64,000 nt of DNA from Aphelenchoides besseyi. Taxonomy: Eukaryota; Nematoda; Chromadorea; Rhabditida; Aphelenchoididae. The position numbers were made by a program, and so were the translations under genes. Under the pieces are notes generated by a model. It made no database searches, had not been told where the DNA came from, and was given only the letters and a program-made list of their open reading frames with translations. The stretch covers positions 1,364,001 through 1,428,000 of the forward strand of contig JAMPIQ010000001.1 of assembly GCA_024699855.1 (NCBI GenBank), given 5' to 3'. Numbering within the stretch: the stretch's first letter is position 1; every line of letters starts with the position of its first letter. Shown here in pieces: positions 19,734 to 39,215 of the stretch.

Positions 19734-20857
19734 CTTGAGATCACTCTCCGAATAATCGGACAAAAATCGGACGCCGAAATTGCTTGAGCGGTAGTTTCGA
19801 AACGGCAACGAACGGTAACCAAATGCAAAGATATCGATTTTCGACCTCTCAGCCGATTGGTGCGAGTATCATAGTAAACTTTTACAGAGATTTCAAAGCT
19901 AAGATACTTAAGAGGAAGTTGTCGGAAGTTAAGTGTTTGATCTTATTTGGAAATCAACCTTTACAAAAAAAAGATTTGTCGTATGACCGCATTAGATCGA
20001 AGGTGTAGGATGTCACAGTACTTGTCGTCCTTTCCGTTACAAAGCAGCTTTGAAGCCATTAATCACGATGGTTAGTGGGAAAGCAAAAAAAGCGGGAACG
20101 GGAACATGGCCATTTTGTTTCGAACGTCTTGGTCAGCAGTTGTCCATTCTCTACGAAGCTTCTTTCTCAGTTGTCTGCGCTCACGGAACAATGTTCGACA
20201 AAGTGAGCCATCGGTATTGTTCTTGTTCGTTAAGTTTCGGAGAAGAAAAAACCAAAGAAATTTGAGTTCTCTTCCAACAACTTTTGCCCTTCGCACTCTC
20301 GACCGAATTTTAGCGCGTCTTTTACTTTCCCAACGTTGTGCGTTGGATCGTTGCCTTCCGGGACTATTCGACTTGACGTTTCGGAATCGAGCTCCGACAT
20401 GAGTTTTCGCGTTTCTTTCCGATTCCATTGGGATTCTTCGGGTGAAGAAGATCCCCGCCGTTTTTCAAGGATCCTCCATCTTTGGTCTAATTGCCGCTTT
20501 GGAAAAACCCCGAGAACTCGAATGGGTCACTCCTTTCTCACATTCGCCACAGACCGGCCGTCAATTCGCGTTTGCGTTAGGAACGATCGGAATCCAAAGG
20601 CCAACGACATATGATCGACCATTCCTTCCCAAAAACGCGTCCATCGTTGGCGCAGTTCGAAGAAGCCCAGTGAGCGACGCGGACGATCTTTTTGAGTGAC
20701 CTGCGCAAAAAAAGAGAAACGCGGCCTCAAAAAACACATCCGTGCGTTTTGTAGACACGCGCGATTTGTGTGTTTCTCCATCTTTTCGTCCGGTTTTTTG
20801 TGCTCACCCGTGTGTTCGACCTCCGTGTTTTCGACTTCCGCTCACGAATTTCAGAGG
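19734..20857. other. Intergenic / ZO-1 5' leader region
   Basis: This lies between the divergently transcribed RPB3 and ZO-1 starts. Overlapping open frames exist on both strands around 20.1-20.7 kb, but they are Arg/Ser-rich, lack domains and look like chance. The segment just before the ZO-1 ATG ends in a pyrimidine-rich tract and TTTCAG (20850-20854), a splice acceptor, so part of this region is probably a 5' UTR intron or outron. Confidence 0.55.
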
Positions 20858-23800
20858 ATGGGAAACGATGAGCCAACGAACTCAATGGACACGTCGATTG
20901 TCAGCAACAACACCGCTCAATCAGAAGGCGGCGTTGAATCACAGGTTTCTGATCATGTGTCTCGTCTTTCCGTCAATTCCAATCGAAAAACTTCGGGCGT
21001 ATCGTTGGAGTCGAACGAAACCAGTGCATCGGCAGCGCCAAGCGATTCCGTCGGCTACGCGCGTAATGGACGACATTTTCGAAGCCAAGAGATTCTGATC
21101 CCGCCGGCACATGAGGAATTCGTAAGTTTTCGAATTGAAGTCACTGGTCAGTCATCAGTTGGACGTCCCCCTCACCAAGTTGACGACTTTCGCCGTCTGC
21201 TCCCTTTTACCTGTCGCCATTTGCCAGGATTTAGTCTTTCGATTTTAGATGCCTTGCGACTCAGCGAATGTCAGTTGGCAACTTCTTTCCGTCTTGCTGC
21301 ACCGAGTAAGTTTTATCTCTCCCCTTTTCTTCATATGCGCTTTCGGAGGCCTCACGATCATCCCTCCCCGAAGGTCCAATGATCAATGGAGGCCTGCGGG
21401 CCGAAAAGGTCGAAAACATACCGGGCAGCAGCCGTGTCCATTTTGTTAAATTTCGATAAATTTTCCGATTGTTTCGTTTGTGCGTTCCCATCGGAGGTCA
21501 CAATTTTTCAATAGCCAATCGAATTGTCCTCGTAATCTCTTCATTTCATCTCCTTCCGTTCATCATTGATCTCGCGTGACCTTTTCATTTGCAGGCTGAG
21601 GGCGTTGGGTTCGGTATTGGAATTAGCGGTGGCAGAGATAACCCGCATTTCGTCTCGAATCGAGATCCTCATTACATTATTGCGAGCGATCATTCGATAG
21701 CCGTAACCGACGTAATTCCCAACGGTCCTGCCTTCGGACTTGTTCAGTACGTTTTCTTTGTTTTCACACTTCAACCGAATGGCAACTTTTCTTTTTGCAG
21801 AGTCAACGACCGAATTGTTTCTGCTAACGGAGTTTCGCTGGAAAACGCGGACTATGCAACAGCGGTTCAATTGATGCGAGAAGCTCAACAGTTGAATATG
21901 ATCGTGAAACGTCGAGTCCCCATTCCACTACTGGAGTTCGAACAACGGACCTTGAAGTTTACTTTGTCGAAGTCGCGTAAAAAAGACGGTAAGTCATAGA
22001 AATTGAACTCAATGAATCGGTTTTCAGATTTCGGAATCGTACTCGGATGTAAATTTTACATCAAAGAAATAACGAATCCAAAGTTGGCGGAAAAGGAACC
22101 GGGACTGAAAGAGGGCGACTCGATTCTACGCATCAACGGTACGGCACTTGATGGTGTGACTTTAGAGGAAGCCACTAGATTACTGCAACGATCTCGTGAA
22201 AAATTGTCGTTGGTTGTGCAACGAGATGTTCGCAGAGGAACACCCGGATCACGATGGCCAAGTCAAACAACCGTAAGCAATGGAGACTAAGTGTTTCTAA
22301 TGTTGTTTTTAGGTCTACGAACGATTGGGTAGTGTGTCCGCAACGCCACGACATTCGCCAACTCCCGCAAATTATAGTCAAACAGCGACGACAAGTGAGT
22401 TTTCGGTATCCGGCGGTCATCTTTCTCGACGTCCAACCGACTATTCACCGGCGTTGAAGAGGTGAGATCAAGCATTTTAGACTCGTATATCTTCGTTTCA
22501 GATATTCGGACCCTGCGGCTATGAATTACGGACAACCGCAAACCTACGCACCAAATCATCCAATTCAACAACCAGCTCAATTTCCAATTCATCAATCTCA
22601 TTACCCATCAGCATATTCGGCCTATTCAAACGGTTTGCCACGATCTATGGTCCCACGAGCGGCATCTCAAACGCCTTCCGTTTGTTCGTCCCCTCGTTTA
22701 ATGGGCGGAACTCCGACTATTTATGCGCCAGCTGCTAATTATGTTACGAACATACCACATTCATCGCATCAACGTCCCGGTAGTGTCGAGGTTATTCGAT
22801 TCAAGAAGCCAACACCCGATTGCTCACTTGGAATTCGAGTTATCGGCGGAAATCATGTTGGAATTTTCGTTTCGGCCGTTCAAGACGGCTCTCCAGCAAG
22901 TCATCATATGATTCCGGTTGGTGCTCGTTTACACGAAGTGAACGGAAGACAAATGAATGGATTGACGCGCGAAGAAGCGGTCGAACATCTTTTGAGTTTG
23001 GGCACAGACGTTTGCATCAAATGGGAGGATTGTGCGGACGAATACGCTCAATTGAAGAATCACCATCAAGCCGACAGTTTTTACATCAAATGTCATTTCG
23101 GTCATCAGCGAAAATCGAATCGTCTCGAATTGTCTTTTCAACCGGGCGACATTTTCCATGTAACAGATACGCTCTTCAATGGTTCTGTAGGGTTTTGGCA
23201 TGTTACCAAAGTCTATTCGGCCACTGGTGAAGACATTCGACCGGCCGAAGCAACCGGAATCATACCCAACAAACGAACAGCCGATACACTCGCTAAACAA
23301 TATCGAATGATGGATTCAAACACTTTGGGAAGATCGCTGTTTCGTAAGAAACTTCAATCAAGACGAACCAAATCGCTGACGACAAACGTTGAAGATGACT
23401 TCTTGAATGGTGTAAACGGTGCGGCTTTTGATTTGCCGTTACCCGCTTACGAACGAGTTGTGTTGCGTAAGCCCGCATTTAAACGACCTGTGGTCCTTTT
23501 CGGTCCGATGGCCGATGTTGCACGTCAACTTCTGCTTTCGAACTTTGCTCTCTACTTCGACACAGTCAATGATGAGAACATGATTCGAATGAATTCAGTT
23601 CGAACCAACAAACATTGTCTCCTGAATATCAGTCCTTGCAGTGTGGTGAGTTGAGCGAATCGTTGAAATCGAAATCATTGATTTGCAGGAACGTTTGCAA
23701 TTGGCTCAATTCGCTCCGATTGTTATACTGATTGACGTCGATTCGCGGAATAGAATCAGAGAGTTGAGATCACGTGCGGGAGCAACCACCGCATCGGCAC

Positions 23801-25156
23801 GTCGTTTAATGGAACAAACAGCGAAAATCAAGAAACATTATTCGCACTTACTCACTGGTTTGTTCGATTACAATTTCTGCTCATGTTTTTAATCTTTTTA
23901 GCGACACTCGATGCTCTGAAAGAAGATGGATGGTTCGAGGCACTACGAATGTTGATTGCTCATTTGCAGGTAATCAAAAACACAAACCACTACTTTAACA
24001 CGCAATCTTTTAGGAACGTCGAGTTTGGATTCCGGAAAACTCACCGCCAAATGTCAACGAACTTCTGCTGTTTCCAATGCAAAACTGTCAAGATTCCGAC
24101 GCGGATTCGTTGAAGGGTGCCGATTACGCGATCTACGATGCCACCAAATCGACGAATCCAACACATAACATTGGGAACGCGTCTCCATCGCGTAATACTT
24201 TTGCTTCTGCTTTTTCGCGTTCAGCCTACGGGCGAACTCATCCAACAAACTCGTCCGGTAATTGTAAGCCAAAACTCTCCAAACCAAATAACCGGTTGAT
24301 CTTTAGCCGAATCGAATGGAGCACCAAAACAACACGAAGTCGGTTATTACGATGTCAAACAAGTAGGAAAACAGCAGCAGACGGGAGCCATTTCTGTGTT
24401 TAGATCTTAGCCGAACATTATCCCAATGCCTATTCATCGGATGTTAGTCAAGCGAGTCCACAGTTGAGTTCCGTATCGACCAATCAGCCTAGCAGCGGAC
24501 CACAACGAATGACTCCATCCAAAATTAGAAGCGTTAATCTTTCGCCAAAAGATTTGACGACAAGTAATGGTGATGGTCGTAACTCCGCGGTCTCTGGGTT
24601 TGCGAAAGTTTAAAGTGAACGATAACAAGTGAATTGCAGGAATGAATCGAGCACGAGATGTGAAGTCGAATCTGCCTTCTCCGACGCCCCATTCATTGAC
24701 GGTTAGACAGAAAGGATTAAGCGAATTAACTGGATGTTTGTAGAAAACACGAACGACGAATCAACAGTGATTGAGAACGTTCATGCAGTGATTGATTGGA
24801 ACGGTGGTACACTTTATTGTCCGGAATCCGGCGTCAAACTCCTGATTCCGGCCTCAGCACTTCCATTCGGTAAACGACAAGAAGTTTTCGTAAAAGTTTG
24901 TCGAAACGAAAGTACAACGAATGGTCAGAAATCGTCTACACCAATGATCATTTGTGGTCCATCAACGTTGTCATTCAATGCTCCAGTTGAATTGCAACTA
25001 CCGAATTCGCCCACAGGAACGCGAAACATTTTGGATCATTCGAATAATTTTGTGCTAAAATCGGCCTCCGGCACAAAACTCGAACTGTTGAAGTCGCCGG
25101 TCAAAGGTGTTGGCAAAAACGACAACCACATCTCGGTTCTTGTCAATCATTTCTAG
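20858..25156 (+). CDS. ZO-1: Zonula occludens / Polychaetoid-type MAGUK scaffold (ZO-1)
   Basis: A junction scaffold linking cell-cell contacts to actin in epithelia. After a Ser-rich N-terminus from ATG 20858, PDZ1 (VGFGIGISGGRDNPHF) begins with the exon at 21595. PDZ2 (FGIVLGCKFYIKEIT) follows near 22.03 kb. A Pro/Gln/Ser linker precedes PDZ3 (CSLGIRVIGGNHVGIFVS) near 22.82 kb. SH3 comes next (DSFYIKCHFGH, GDIFHVTDTLFNGSVGFW), then the hook with GIIPNKRTADTL, and an inactive guanylate-kinase domain (AYERVVLRKPAFKRPVVLFGP, ARRLMEQTAKIKKHYSHLLT). A low-complexity region leads to a C-terminal ZU5 domain (NGGTLYCPESGVKLLIPASA ... HISVLVNHF), ending at TAG 25154-25156. ZU5 marks it as ZO-1 rather than ZO-2/3 type. 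Some exon joints in 21.12-21.59 and 24.2-24.7 kb are uncertain. Confidence 0.95.
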
Positions 25157-25462
25157 TCTTTCAACTAATCACCTGCAGATATTACCTTCGTTCTTATTTA
25201 TTGTCAACCTTGTTTTACGATAAACGCTCAATTGCCCAATCTTCGCCATATGTTTTTGTAATTCTTCACCTCATTAGTTGGCTCACTGGTATTCAAGTAC
25301 CCGTCCATTTTATTTGTAGATAAAAACTTTTATTACGTGGATAATGTTAACACTCTTCAAATAGAATAATATATCATAGCTATGAAGCTCATTCAATCCT
25401 CAACTATTGGATCAGCAAATGCACATTCTTCCTGAAACAAACTCTACTATATAGAATTCTAC

Positions 25463-27092
25463 TCAGAACAAAACCTCGATCTTCAAATTGTACTTCGAAC
25501 CACTCGATCTGTACTGACTGGTAACAATTCGGAACCAACCGCTTTCTCCCCAAGGTTGTCCCCAGCTAAATCGATTTTCAATTTGAAATCGTAAAATCAA
25601 TTACCTGTTTCTACCGATCCAGTACTCTGTGTCACTTTCCTTGTCGTAACCCCAACCAGCGACAGAAATTATGTGGTTAATCTCTTCATTCGTATCTTCT
25701 TGATAGATTCCGCCTATGAACATTACGTTAACTCTTTTGATACCAATAGACAAGTTACAAGAATTTGATAGCACACAGAATAGACAAATATTGTAAACTA
25801 ACTAACCAGAGTATCGATCGAATTTTGCGGTTGCCGATACACCACAAGCAATCGGACCGTTGTGATAAATCTCGGCTTTCATACGATCACATCCGCGCAC
25901 AATTCCAAATTGACCAACCTTGTACAAAGTGTAATTGGAGATACTGAAAATGGCTGTTGATCTGCAGAGAAATGGTCGTGTACCTCGAACAGCTGTCTGG
26001 CCAACAGGTTCCGCATTTGTTCTGTTCGTTGCATTTTCCGTTTCGAGCCTTAGATTCAGTTGTTCACAAACTTTCTACCCATGATCTTTGCGTGCTTACA
26101 AACTTTAAACAAAACAATATTTCGTTCCAAAAGTTTACAGAAACTGTTTTTAATGGAAAATAGTTTTGTAATGACATCAAAAATGGGTAGAAAAAAGTGA
26201 TTGAGACCTGATAGTTGTTACTTAAAAGTAGAGCATTTGATTATTTCGAGGTAACAAACAACAAACCAAGTTTCGTCCACCAATCCCACTTCGTGAGCGT
26301 ATTGATAAACTGGCAACGCATCACCGCCCTGACAACTTCCAGCATCTAAATTTCAGTTTAACAGTTGAATAAGTAAACCGTCATACCAGCACAGTCAATG
26401 ACTTCTTGTACGGAAAGAAAGATCTTAAAACATTCAAAATTGTTAGCAGTCAACTGTCGAACTAACTTGTGGCCAACGATTCTTTCGAGCGATGTTGAAT
26501 CGATCGGCCAATGCACTTGTACTACCCATAGCCCAACAGCTTCCGCAGTAAACGGGAATGTGCTGATTCCTTGTAATACTTACATAACTAGAAAAAGAAG
26601 TTTAATTGACATTCTCGACCTTTCTAAACACAAATCTCTTTTTTCTTACCTTGTGCCGTTTACGTTTCGCCAATCCCAACTTTGTGGTAACGAATCGAAT
26701 TCATAATCGTTGGCATCGTATTGACGTGGCTTGTATTCCGGATACTTGACGTTCGCACGTTTCGAAACATCCCAACAGCCGTGATGCAATCGCTTCTCAC
26801 CGTCACCTATCAATCATTGCATTAATGTCGTTCTCTTCTAACACTACGCTCTTTAATAAATTGTACTCACCTTTTCTGGCAAATTTGTATTTTGTGTTTT
26901 CATGATGATGGCCTATAACAATCGTTTTAACTTGAGATTCAACTCCGCGTTCTCATCGACCGTTAAGTCATATCTCTTTTTGCATTCACCCAACTCAACA
27001 ACCAATTGTAAATTCAACTAACCCAAATGATGATTATGTTCACATTCAGTTAGAACGACCAAAAGCAAAAGGCCAACTAATAAGCGTATCAT
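25463..27092 (-). CDS. CTSZ: Cathepsin Z/X-like papain-family carboxypeptidase
   Basis: A lysosomal or secreted C1A cysteine protease with carboxy-mono/dipeptidase activity. ATG 27092 starts a signal peptide ([15 protein letters not shown]) and a short propeptide. The mature start region [10 protein letters not shown] follows, then the active-site block [19 protein letters not shown]. The HIP insertion before the catalytic Cys (mini-loop) is specific for cathepsin Z/X. Later exons carry the VAGWG-like region, with its catalytic His, and [12 protein letters not shown] near the end. The protein stops at [10 protein letters not shown] (TGA 25463-25465), without the usual C-terminal Cys-containing tail of cathepsin Z. 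Introns are larger than average here, up to a few hundred bases. It ends convergently about 300 bp from ZO-1, and the thioesterase gene lies 213 bp upstream on the same strand. Confidence 0.88.
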
Positions 27093-27305
27093 AACTATGC
27101 GAGAGCCTTTCGACCAAGTAAAAGAGAAGACGAATGACCAGAACTATCAGATTTTAAAAGGTACTTGTCTGTCACTCTTAGATTTTTTTATCAAGTCAGC
27201 TGATTTAATCAAACGACACTCACTCGTTCTTATCTTTTTCACAAGGTCATCATATGAAAGAGTGGAACTGTCTGTTAAAACACTAAGTTTATTGCAAAAC
27301 ACAAA

Positions 27306-28099
27306 TTACATGTGTCGTGGCAGACACTCTTGAAGAAACTGTTTAACATCTTCCATTTCCTAAACAATTCTAATGGTTAATCGAAAAGTCAAAATATGTT
27401 ACCGACCTGATACGAAGTACAATGACCCAATTGCTTGTAGACGTGAAATTGAAGTCCGGATTGGAATTCTTCCAGAAAATGAGCTCCGCGTTCCATTACA
27501 TCTTTGAATGGAACAACATCGTCGCTGTCTCCACATCCATAAAACAACGGAGTGTCTTTGTTTGCCGTGCATTCACTTTTGAGTCGATCCTTACACAGTA
27601 CAAAGCCCGAAAGCGCCACTATGCCCGCCAAACGTTGGGGATACGTCAACGCACTAGTTAGCGCCGCTGAAGCTCCTTGACTGAACCCACTAATTACAAT
27701 TCTCGACGCGTCAATTCCTTCTTGTTTCTCTGCTTCAATCAAATCGAAAACCATTTTTCGTGTTTCATTCACATGGTCGTAATCTTCTCCGCAATCAAAT
27801 GCCATTCGCTGGATATCGAACCAAGCCGGCATCTTGGCTCCATTGAAACGACTCATAGCTCGGTTTGGTGCGTGTGGAAGAACGTAACGAACGTGCGGCA
27901 AACGCAACGGTCCTTCCACTACATCTTTCCAACCTAACATAAAAGACTCATTAGATCAGGTTGTTGGCTTCGATCGAAATCTCAAAAAACAATTCAACGT
28001 ACCAAAACCTGTGTCTCCGCGTCCATGCAAGAAAATAACCGACGCCGAATGCTCAGCCAACGGTCGAACGATCAACGGAGGTGCTACACGTGTAACCAT
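27306..28099 (-). CDS. LYPLA: Acyl-protein thioesterase (LYPLA family)
   Basis: A cytosolic alpha/beta hydrolase that removes palmitate from proteins and can act on lysophospholipids. Exon 1 (ATG 28099) holds the oxyanion loop IFLHGRGDTGFG. Exon 2 holds PHAPNRAMSRFNG, MPAWFDI, the nucleophile elbow GFSQGASAAL, the catalytic Asp region GCGDSDDVVPF and the catalytic His in QLGHCTSYQ. The last exon encodes EMEDVKQFLQECLPRHM and ends at TAA 27306-27308, matching the MMDVKQFI tail of LYPLA1/2. The Ser-Asp-His triad is complete and the length fits the family. LYPLA1 and LYPLA2 cannot be told apart. Confidence 0.93.
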
Positions 28100-28648
28100 C
28101 TCAAATGATTCCAATGAACACGAGATCAATTGAAATTCTTGAGAAAAATATAAAATGACATCAAGAAAACGTCACGAAGATAAACTTTATTGATTGTTTA
28201 ACTGGTAACTGAACTTTATAGAAACTACTGTCAATCATCTCTAAACAGCTATCAACCTTTGAGTTTGGTGTCCATAAGCTTGTTAGCATTCTGATTGCTT
28301 CAAACGTTAGTCGTCTCAACAGCCAGAATCCAAGTTCTGCATATTGAAGTTCTAAGCTCAATTGATACCATCAGAATAGTTGTAAGCAAAACAGTAGAAA
28401 TGAAGTCGCAGTTATGCTCATTTGAATATTGAACATACTTTGCATTGGCTTGAGATTTGCATAAACTAAAATTTTCCAACAAATTTCAACTTCCGGATCA
28501 ATTGAATTTTGTTCTTCTTCTCTAATTGATTGTCAGTTTGAGATGTTTTTGATGGTGAGTTCTCTCATCAAATTTTTTTCAAATCCTCTGGGCGTTCCGG
28601 ATGGAGATTGGTTAGTTGCTGATTGGTTAATCTGACTTCGCTTTCCAG

Positions 28649-28943
28649 TCATGTTCATGCGCTTCATTCGATCTTCTTCTTTGCAATCACGTTGTTTGCT
28701 GGCTCAGTGATCGAAGTGATGTGCGGAAAGAAGAAGAAACAAGAACAAGGTGTCGATTTGGCGGCTGGTGGAGTCGGAACCGATGTCGTACATGCGCCGG
28801 TTCACGCAGCCAGTCAAGCCCAAGACGCTGGAGCGACCGGTGCTAACAGCAAGCTGGTAAGCTCGAAGTGATCCCGACACCCGGAACTCCAATCTTTTCA
28901 GACGGCAACTTCTCAATTGAACATAGAAGCACCCCAAGCGTGA
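28649..28943 (+). CDS. Small Lys-rich/Ala-rich protein, possible N-terminal membrane segment
   Basis: Two exons are clear: up to 28856 and from 28902 to TGA 28941-28943, with a GTAAGC...TTTCAG intron. From ATG 28719 the product is about 60 residues, beginning MCGKKKKQEQGVDLAAGGVG, then Ala/Val/Gly-rich, ending LNIEAPQA. The frame stays open upstream through a hydrophobic stretch (HSIFFFAITLFAGSVIEV) to the acceptor at 28648, but the 12-base ATG-containing piece before that intron is out of phase. AATAAA lies at 28976-28981. The protein is unidentified, and whether the hydrophobic part is translated depends on the true start. Confidence 0.5.
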
Positions 28944-29316
28944 CACTTTAAATCTACTTTGTTTTTCTTGTATCGAATAAATAAACTTGTATTATGCGAC
29001 CTGATTGAAGAACGGTTCTCGAAGATGGACGTTTGCTTAATGTTCAAAAATCAAACATCCATTTCGCCAAAAACGAGCTGTTGGACGAGCTCAACAGCCT
29101 TCTAATGGTTCTTGTTGTGAGCAGCAATAATCAGAAATATTGTTTATTGATACGCGTGTTTCGGAATAGTGAAATGCCGTAGATTGAAGAAACGAAATTG
29201 GGAACGCAAATCTACGAAATTGGATATGAGCAGCAAAATTAAACAGGATCGTATGAAATAAGGAATACCGGTTTCTGAGTAGTAAATGAACGTTTAGTTT
29301 CAAATTGTTGATGCAA

Positions 29317-37345
<8,029 letters not shown>

Positions 37346-39215
37346 TCGTCCATAGAAACCCGAGTTTGAGAAGTTGGTTCTGAAAAGTTTGCAAACCGTT
37401 CGTTACGTTCGATTTGAAGTCCACGCCGATTGCGCCGTCTCAGGATATTCGACGACGCGCAACTCGCGAAATTCTTCGTTGTGCCTGTGGCGGCAAGAGA
37501 GCTGGAAAAAAGGAATCGCAAGTGCTGCTGCTGTTGGAGAGGGGGTTGTTGGGTCGACGAGCAAAAATCGGACGACGTTTCTCTTCCTGTCTCGTTGCGC
37601 GTTTTTCCCGCTCTTCGCTTCCAACCGAAAAATCGCTTCGATGCGTTTGAAAAAGTGAATGCTTGCGGCCCGAATGGGATCGTGACTCTCGGACCAACGG
37701 GATTGGCCGAAAGAAAAAGTCATTGGTCAACGGTTGTAATTGAGTCTTTGAAGAGGTGTGTGTGATGGGTTCGATACGAACGAAAAGTAAACATCATCGG
37801 AGATTAATCGATGATTGACGCAGAAGCAGCGTGCTGAACAGAACAATCGTATGCGATTTGGTGAGGAGAGGATAAACGATCGATGTATAAAAGAATCTGC
37901 GCGCTTTCACTTCTCTCCCAACCATTCGCCGGTGGATGATCGCCAATCAACGAAAACAGAAACCACGATGGAACAATTGCTCGAATGAAGTCTTCGATGG
38001 CATCAGCTCTCACGGTTTCCGTTTTGTATTGTTTACACAGGCGACATCCTTTTGGATGTGAAAACGATGCTTGTGCCCTGCCAAATTGTTTTGGACTTCG
38101 GAAGTCAAGAAGCACACGGATCAGCGATTCCGGCGCTTCAATTACGCGCATAAAAAAACAGTTCGCCAAATGACAATTCTCCCGCAATTTGCTTCACAAT
38201 GAAAAGTTTAAAAGGTCATCTCTTCGAACAATGGGAACGTTGGCGGCTCATAAAATCGAAGTGAATGAGCAACCGGAGATGTTCGGAAAAAACGATGTTT
38301 GTTATCGAGTTCGGACATCACATTATAATGGAAGAGTAACCGGTTCGTGACGTGAAACGAGATTTCGCAATTAAGAAAGTCGTGTGCGGGCGAAACCCAA
38401 CGAATTCGAGGGCATGGAAGATTGACGAGTACTTCGAAATTTGACGATTAAAATGTGAAATGAAACACAAACAAAAGAGTCTTCGAATGACTACGAACGG
38501 GCGTGGCTGAAGGGAATTGATAAGCTCCGAGTTGTTCTCCACACTTATCGTCAAGGTGTCAAACGCAGACGTCGCTTCTCCATCAACTCGAATTGAGAGC
38601 TTCGAAGTTGACGGTGAGAAAATTGTCGAGTGACGTGACTTTTCTTAAGGCACCACAAATCCATTTACTTTACAAAAACGTTTGGATTCTTGAGTGTAAT
38701 CTATTTGGCCAAACTGTTGTTCTGGAGACCGAAATACAAGCGACGAAAAAGGTGCTCGAAACGCACCGGTTCGAGAAATTTGGCCGCCGGAACAAGTGAG
38801 AGAGAACTCGGAAAAACCAAAAAAGAAGGCGCCCAGTTAAAAGCGGAAAGGTGAAGAGTTGAGGCAATGGATGCGCTATTGGCATAAAAAGAATCCGTAG
38901 ATAAAGTACGTCTCTTGTTGAAGTGGCGTATATTCATCTATAGGAAGTAAAAACAAAAGCACAAAGGAACGTGAACGTCAAATCTGCGCAATTGCGCAGA
39001 GTGGACTGACCAATCGAGTGGTCTTAAGAGGTCGCCGATAGGGTTTACAAACCATTCCGTTACCTCTCATCCGTTCTACAGCCATCGGAGACATGTCGAG
39101 ACAAAGTTTTGAGCTCTTCGGCGACCACTTTAAGAGTTTTCGTTGTCCCGATTCGCGACTCGATTGTGTTGTCTGTTTGACCTTACCGCTCATTGTGTTC
39201 AACGGTTAGCCGCAA
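37346..39215. other. Divergent intergenic region between DAPK and carboxypeptidase
   Basis: About 1.9 kb between two divergent starts. Overlapping open frames at 37.4-37.7 kb occur on both strands and are Arg/Ser-rich, typical of GC-richer 5' flanks; none has a domain or splice pattern. No RNA gene or repeat was recognised. Both promoters are expected here. Confidence 0.55.

Noticed and set aside
19784..20781. Dense overlapping ORFs on both strands between RPB3 and ZO-1
   Set aside because: Composition is Arg/Ser/Phe-rich in every frame, no domain or consistent splicing; best explained as GC-richer 5' flank of ZO-1.
25950..26230. Open frame inside a long cathepsin Z intron
   Set aside because: It interrupts a clear papain-family gene between conserved exons, has no domain of its own and reads as intronic sequence.
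37403..37765. Several ORFs of about 80-110 codons upstream of DAPK
   Set aside because: They overlap in four frames on both strands, have no domains and lie in the DAPK 5' flank; no reason to prefer any.
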